A stretch of DNA of 33,968 bases, from contig JBMOQT010000354.1 in NCBI GenBank assembly GCA_049320945.1, positions 1 to 33,968 on the forward strand. The letters run 5' to 3'. Both the position numbers and the translations under genes were made by a program. Numbering within the stretch: position 1 is the stretch's first letter; each line of letters begins with the position of its first letter. Source of the DNA: DYIB01 sp049320945 (GTDB taxonomy: Bacteria; Pseudomonadota; Gammaproteobacteria; Burkholderiales; Rhodocyclaceae). Below the pieces are notes generated by a model that worked only from the letters and a program-made list of their open reading frames with translations, did no database searches and was not told the origin of the DNA. Positions 29,519 through 33,968 of this stretch are shown piece by piece.

Positions 29519-32500
29519 ATGTTCCACCTCACTGCACGTGTTGCTTGGCACGATTCGCGTTGGAATGGAGCCGTCTGCCGCAAGCCTTCCTGCAATTCTT
29601 TCTGCGCGGCTCTCGACCGCATCCGCCTGGAGCGCGATGACGCCCGTGAGGATGCTCTGGCAGGGAAGCGATGGAGCACTCTGGACCCGGACGAGCTGCC
29701 CGCGTGCAAGGCCGAGTCGGGCGCGTTCATGAACGAAGATGAGTGGTCGCGGCGCTTCGTTCACCCCTACGCCGGCATCAAGAAAGCCGAGGAGACGCAC
29801 GGCCACCTCAAGCCGACGCTGGTCAGGGTTCCGTCCTACGCCACGTTCGTGGTGCCGTTCGCGTGGATGCTCCGTAGCGAGCAGGCGGTGATCGACGAAC
29901 GGCTTCCGACACCGCTTCCGCCCGACGAGGAGTCCCCGTTCGCGAGTCCTTGGGTCTTCGGCCGCGAGCGACAGGAGGCGATCCTCAAGCTGTTCTCGAG
30001 CAGGCTCACGCCAGAGCGGTCGCTGGTGTTCTTCTACTGCAAGGAGGGTCAGCCGCTCGGCGACACCATCTCGCGGCTCGTGATGGGCGTCGGGAGGATC
30101 GCGACAGTCGCACAGCCGAAGGCCTACGACGTCACAAAGACGAAGCCCACGCACCTCATGTGGGACCTGCTCATTCGGCACACCATCCGACCCGACGGAG
30201 AGGACGGCTTCCTGCTCCCGTACCACGACTACCTCGAGCCGACAGGCGACGCCGCTGAAGACGCTCGGCGTGAACGCCTCCTACGAGAGATTGCGGTGCC
30301 CGCCGACCCGGCACACGTTCGCGTCTTCTCCTACGCCGCGGAGCTGGCACCTGCCGACATCGCACTGTCGACGCTGGTCCGTTGCCTCGAATCGGTGCGC
30401 AAGATTCGAGAGCACGGGATCGCGAAAGGGCCGTGGGAGCGCCGCGAGGAGTGGCTCAACCAGCAGATCGCGCAGGCATGGCAAGACCGAGGGCCGTTCC
30501 CTGGACTCGGCCCCGCCCTTGAGGCACTCGGGATGCGACTCGGCACAGCCCTTGCGCTGGAATTGCGGTCGTCGGAAATGGTCAAGGCCGACGCCGACCC
30601 GTGGCCGACCGTGGATGCGATCCTCCGAGGGAAACAGAAGCCGCCGCAGCCGGCCTATGCGAACGATCTGGAGGCAATCCGAGAGACGTGGACAAGCCTC
30701 CCTGACGAGCGCCGCGCTCTGCTCAAGCTGCTGTCGCGGTTCGCGCTCACGTCGGCGCAGGCGCTTCGCTGGTTCGACCCGAAGGAGAGAACCAAGGGCA
30801 CGGCCGCGAAGGTGAGCGACGAGGAGATCCTCGCGAACCCGTATCGGATGAGCGAAGTGGACCTCGGCGACTGGAATGATTCGCCGGTGTCCGTGGGGCT
30901 CATTGATCGCGGCTTGCTCCCTGACGCGACCATTGCAGCAAAGCACCCAGTCCCGGAACCCTCGAAGGTGGGCTCGCCGAACGACGCGCGACGTCTTCGC
31001 GCCGCGCTGGTCGCGGTGCTGCGTGAAGCATCGGAGAACGGCGACGCGCTCCTGAGCGTCCCCGAGGCGCTGCAGCGCGTCGGCTCGCTGGACCTTATTC
31101 ACCCTTGCGTGATCGGTTCGGACTGGCCGAACACGAACCGCAGCACGCTATCCGGCGTCATCGAGCTCGTGGATGTCGCCGGCGCCGGCGCTACATCGAC
31201 CGCTGCGCTGCAGCTCACGGAGCTGAAGGGACGTGAGGATCGACTCCGCTCGGTCCTGGGCAAGCGCGCCGGCAAGCCTGCTGCCCCCGTGAAGGCCGAT
31301 TGGCAGAAGCTGCTCGTCACCGCGATCTCGGAGGCAGGCGGCAAGTTCGACAAGAGGAACGAGCTGCATCGCCAGGCGATCGAGGAACAGGCGGTTGCGC
31401 TCGAACGGCTGCTGTCTCGACGGCTGAGCGTTCTCGTCGGCCGGGCCGGCACGGGCAAGACGTCGGTCATGGGTGCGTTGATGTTGTCCGAGGCACTCAC
31501 GAAGGACGGCATCCTCCTTCTCGCGCCGACCGGAAAGGCGCGCGTGCGCCTCGGCAAGGCGACGAATGCCGAGGCGATGACCGTCGCACAGTTCCTTCAC
31601 CGGCTCGGTCGGTACGACGGCGCCCGCCAGCGACCGAAGTTCGACGGCAAGGACAAGTATCGGAAGGAGAAAACCGTCGTCATCGACGAGTGCTCGATGC
31701 TGACGATGGACGATCTCGTCGCGGTGCTGGAGGCGCTCGACCTCGCCCACGTGCAGAGACTCATCCTGGTGGGCGACCCGAACCAGCTTCCACCAATCGG
31801 CGTGGGTCGCCCGTTCGCCGACCTCGTCTCGTATCTCGAAACCACCGATGCGCAGAGCGATGACGGTTCACCCCTGGGGCACGCCCTCGCTCGGCTCACC
31901 GTCGAGGTGCGCGCAGCGGCTGCGGCCTCCGCGGCGTCGGACGCGCTGCGCCTGGCATCATGGTTCACGCGCGAGCAGCAGCCCGTCGATGCGGATCGCG
32001 TTCTCAGCGATCTCGAGCTCGGCGAGAAATTCAACGACCTCGAGATCGTGTTCTGGAAGACGCCCGGCGAGCTACGCTCGCAACTGCTCCAGACCTTTCA
32101 GAAACACCTCGGGCTGAAGAATGGCAGCGACGTGGCGGACTTCGACGCTTCGCTCGGGCTCGACGATCGCGGCTGGGTGCCCTTCGATGCGCCGGAGGGC
32201 TCAGAACGTTGGCAGATCCTGTCCCCGGTTCGGATGCACCCGCACGGCGTGTACGACATCAACCGGTGGGTGCAGCGACAGTTCCGGGCGAAGGAACTCG
32301 AAGCGGCGTCGACCGCATGGGGCGTCAGTCTTGGCGACGAGAGCATCGTCCGTAAGGATAAGGTCATCCAGATCTCGAACCAGTGGCGCAACGCGTACGA
32401 TGGGAAGGCATCCGACGAGCACTACCTCGCCAATGGTGAGGTAGGACTGGTCGCGACCGCCAAGCACCCCTGGATGAACGTCGTCTTCGCGGGGCGACCT

Positions 32501-33202
32501 GGACTCAGCTTCGGCTACAGCAAGCGGGACTTCCCAGGTGGGGTGGGCCCCTTAGAGCTGGCCTACGCACTCACCGTGCACAAGTCGCAAGGCAGCGAGT
32601 TCAAGAAGGTCTTCGTCATCCTACCGAAGAACTGCAGGCTGCTCTCGCGTGAGCTCGTCTACACGGCGCTGACGCGCTCACGCGAGCAGCTCGTGCTCCT
32701 CATCGAGGGCGACGACGCAACGGTCCTCTTCGACCTCACGCGACCGGAGCGCTCGGAGACGGCGCGCCGGAACACGAATATCTTCCAGGGCGTCATTCGC
32801 GTCGCTGACGACACTGTGCCGTTCGCAGAGCACCTCATCCATCGAACCGAGAAGGGCCACCTGGTTCGCAGCAAGTCGGAGCTGGTCATCGCCAACATGC
32901 TGTTCCAGCTTGGTATCCCTTACGAGTACGAGCGCGTCTGCGAAGGCACCGCAGCACCGGGCCGCCTTCGCCCCGACTTCTCATTCGTGACGGCCGATGG
33001 CGACCTGATCATCTGGGAACACCTCGGGATGCTGAGCAGGCCCGACTACAAGCGGGGCTGGGACTGGAAGCGCGAGTGGTATGCGCGCAATGGCTTCGTT
33101 GAGGGCAAGACCTTATTCATCTCGACCGAGGATGCCCAGAAGGGGCTGGACTCAGCGCTATTGAGGGAGACGGCAAACGCCATCAAGACTCTCATCGAGT
33201 AA
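29519..33202 (+). CDS. RecD-like helicase fused to a PD-(D/E)XK nuclease, with a novel N-terminal region
   Basis: A 1227-aa protein. Residues 1-75 carry a Cys/His-rich motif (W10HD, WNG, Cys20, Pro23, Asn26, Cys29, then Cys63). Residues about 80-620 are mostly unassigned. A superfamily 1B helicase follows: Walker A VGRAGTGKTSVM near 645, VVIDECSMLT near 722, LVGDPNQLPPIG near 752, LTVHKSQGSEFK near 1020 and YTALTRSREQLVLL near 1046. The C-terminus is a PD-(D/E)XK nuclease: KSELVIANMLFQLGI, RLRPDFSF, DLIIWEHLGM, then a WKREWYARNGF helix. The combination suggests ATP-driven DNA unwinding or translocation with cutting, as in anti-phage nucleases. Fifty-seven bp separate it from the 133-aa gene, with AGGAAGAG upstream of the ATG. 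Confidence 0.88.
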   Translation: MFHLTARVAWHDSRWNGAVCRKPSCNSFCAALDRIRLERDDAREDALAGKRWSTLDPDELPACKAESGAFMNEDEWSRRFVHPYAGIKKAEETHGHLKPTLVRVPSYATFVVPFAWMLRSEQAVIDERLPTPLPPDEESPFASPWVFGRERQEAILKLFSSRLTPERSLVFFYCKEGQPLGDTISRLVMGVGRIATVAQPKAYDVTKTKPTHLMWDLLIRHTIRPDGEDGFLLPYHDYLEPTGDAAEDARRERLLREIAVPADPAHVRVFSYAAELAPADIALSTLVRCLESVRKIREHGIAKGPWERREEWLNQQIAQAWQDRGPFPGLGPALEALGMRLGTALALELRSSEMVKADADPWPTVDAILRGKQKPPQPAYANDLEAIRETWTSLPDERRALLKLLSRFALTSAQALRWFDPKERTKGTAAKVSDEEILANPYRMSEVDLGDWNDSPVSVGLIDRGLLPDATIAAKHPVPEPSKVGSPNDARRLRAALVAVLREASENGDALLSVPEALQRVGSLDLIHPCVIGSDWPNTNRSTLSGVIELVDVAGAGATSTAALQLTELKGREDRLRSVLGKRAGKPAAPVKADWQKLLVTAISEAGGKFDKRNELHRQAIEEQAVALERLLSRRLSVLVGRAGTGKTSVMGALMLSEALTKDGILLLAPTGKARVRLGKATNAEAMTVAQFLHRLGRYDGARQRPKFDGKDKYRKEKTVVIDECSMLTMDDLVAVLEALDLAHVQRLILVGDPNQLPPIGVGRPFADLVSYLETTDAQSDDGSPLGHALARLTVEVRAAAAASAASDALRLASWFTREQQPVDADRVLSDLELGEKFNDLEIVFWKTPGELRSQLLQTFQKHLGLKNGSDVADFDASLGLDDRGWVPFDAPEGSERWQILSPVRMHPHGVYDINRWVQRQFRAKELEAASTAWGVSLGDESIVRKDKVIQISNQWRNAYDGKASDEHYLANGEVGLVATAKHPWMNVVFAGRPGLSFGYSKRDFPGGVGPLELAYALTVHKSQGSEFKKVFVILPKNCRLLSRELVYTALTRSREQLVLLIEGDDATVLFDLTRPERSETARRNTNIFQGVIRVADDTVPFAEHLIHRTEKGHLVRSKSELVIANMLFQLGIPYEYERVCEGTAAPGRLRPDFSFVTADGDLIIWEHLGMLSRPDYKRGWDWKREWYARNGFVEGKTLFISTEDAQKGLDSALLRETANAIKTLIE

Positions 33203-33309
33203 TCTGCCTCTAACATCCGGTTCGCGGCCCGCGAATCGGAGTGTTGAACGTCTGCCTGCTTCGATTGGCTGCAAAGGCCGAAAACGGATTCTGGACTCGC
33301 CTCCGTTTC

Positions 33310-33765
33310 TTAGCGTGGGACTCGCGCTTTCACCGTACCAATGAGCCGGTCCCGCTGCTCCTCCCACAACATCGGCGTCCCCGACGCCAGATCGAACAGG
33401 GTCACCTCCGGCGGCAGGGTCTCGTCGAGGATGGCGGCGACGATGTCCGGCGCCAGGGTGGTGAGGTTCACCATCCGACTCACATAGGCCCGATCCATCC
33501 CCTCGCGTTCGGCCACCTCGGATAGCGTGCGCGCCTCGCCGGACTCCACCATCGCCAGCCAACGGTGGCCGCGGGCGAGCGCGAGCTGGATCGGCGTCGG
33601 CGTGTCGTCCCAGGGGCGCGGCTGCATGGTCTCGCCATCCGGCAGGGTCACCGCCTTGCGGCTGCCGCGCCGCTTGATCCGGATCGGCACCGAGACGGTG
33701 AGGCTGCCGTCGCTCGCGGTGATCACCTCGGCCTGGCCGGTCTTGTCGATCAAGATCTCGTTCAT
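33310..33765 (-). CDS. Small HTH protein linked to a serine recombinase
   Basis: 151 aa. The N-terminal half is beta-rich (SLTVSVPIRIKRRGSRKAVTLPDG). The C-terminal half has a ParB/KorB-like HTH (TLSEVAEREGMDRAYVSRMVNLTTLAPDIVAAIL). It overlaps the recombinase gene by 4 bp, so the two are co-translated. Similar small proteins commonly follow large serine recombinases in proteobacterial elements and may act as accessory or directionality factors. That function is inference. Confidence 0.75.
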   Translation of the reverse strand: MNEILIDKTGQAEVITASDGSLTVSVPIRIKRRGSRKAVTLPDGETMQPRPWDDTPTPIQLALARGHRWLAMVESGEARTLSEVAEREGMDRAYVSRMVNLTTLAPDIVAAILDETLPPEVTLFDLASGTPMLWEEQRDRLIGTVKARVPR

Positions 33766-33968
33766 GCCATGGCCTCCTCAAGCGTTTCCGGGGCAGGTTC
33801 GGGGCGCAGCTCCAGCGCCAGCACCTCAATACCATTGGGCAGGAACCGCACCTCGATGTCGTCCGGCGAGACGATCACCTTGTCGATGAGGAGCCGCACG
33901 ATGCGCTGCTGCTCGGCCGGGAAGAGCTGATCCCAAATCGCATCCAGCCGGGTCATGGCCACCGTGAC
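33762..33968 (-). CDS. Large serine recombinase, C-terminal end (partial)
   Basis: Open through the right edge; only about 68 codons are visible. LDAIWDQLFPAEQQRIVRLLIDKVIVSPDDIEVRF is the typical C-terminal block of proteobacterial large serine recombinases (resolvase/invertase type, with zinc-ribbon and coiled-coil upstream). The catalytic serine domain is outside the window. It implies that the right segment belongs to an integrated mobile element. Confidence 0.8.
   Translation of the reverse strand, partial: VTVAMTRLDAIWDQLFPAEQQRIVRLLIDKVIVSPDDIEVRFLPNGIEVLALELRPEPAPETLEEAMA

Overview
The window is dominated by one large, compact [NiFe]-hydrogenase locus (about 1.2-24.1 kb, every gene on the minus strand). 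A mobile, probably defence-related segment lies to its right (24.2-34.0 kb) and IS- and phage-derived debris lies to its left (0-1.15 kb). GC content is high. The hydrogenase gene order matches the Cupriavidus necator (Ralstonia eutropha) membrane-bound hydrogenase operon almost gene for gene, which suggests a betaproteobacterium that can oxidise H2 in the presence of oxygen. The organism is inferred, not proven. I see no rRNA, tRNA or CRISPR array.

Left edge (1-1178): the reading frame entering the window looks like a lambda-type phage portal protein that runs in frame into the NADP-binding domain of PntB, an odd chimera. It is followed by the 3' end of an IS3-family transposase gene (minus strand) and a decayed IS21-family element with a broken istB.

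Hydrogenase locus (1179-24150), in transcription order from right to left: a sigma-54-type promoter with an IHF site; hoxK and hoxG (small and large subunits); hoxZ (cytochrome b); hupE (nickel-permease family); hoxM (protease); hoxL, hoxO, hoxQ, hoxR, hoxT, hoxV (maturation); hypA, hypB, hypF, hypC, hypD, hypE (active-site assembly); hoxX (CO-ligand synthesis in air); then hoxA (NtrC-type activator), hoxB and hoxC (H2-sensing regulatory hydrogenase) and hoxJ (sensor kinase). HoxK carries the six-cysteine proximal-cluster signature of oxygen-tolerant enzymes. HoxC carries the bulky gas-channel residues of oxygen-insensitive H2 sensors and lacks the cleavable tail. Together the genes should sense H2 (HoxBC to HoxJ to HoxA to sigma-54 promoter), build the enzyme and couple H2 oxidation to the quinone pool. 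The first 14 genes are tightly packed. The distal half has been loosened by small repeats: two 144-bp MITE-like elements and four copies of a G/C-run hairpin repeat sit in its intergenic gaps.

Right segment (24200-33968): a degenerate IS3-family fragment cuts the 3' end of a large HTH plus SNF2-type helicase gene (minus strand). A divergent small gene with a good terminator follows. Then comes a plus-strand set with its own sigma-70-like promoter: an HTH-ParA ATPase, a 133-aa protein of unknown function, and a 1227-aa protein joining a novel-looking N-terminal region, a RecD-like helicase and a C-terminal PD-(D/E)XK nuclease. At the right edge are a small HTH protein and the C-terminus of a large serine recombinase (minus strand), which mark the segment as part of an integrated element. 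The ParA / 133-aa / helicase-nuclease trio is the best candidate here for an undescribed defence or element-maintenance system.
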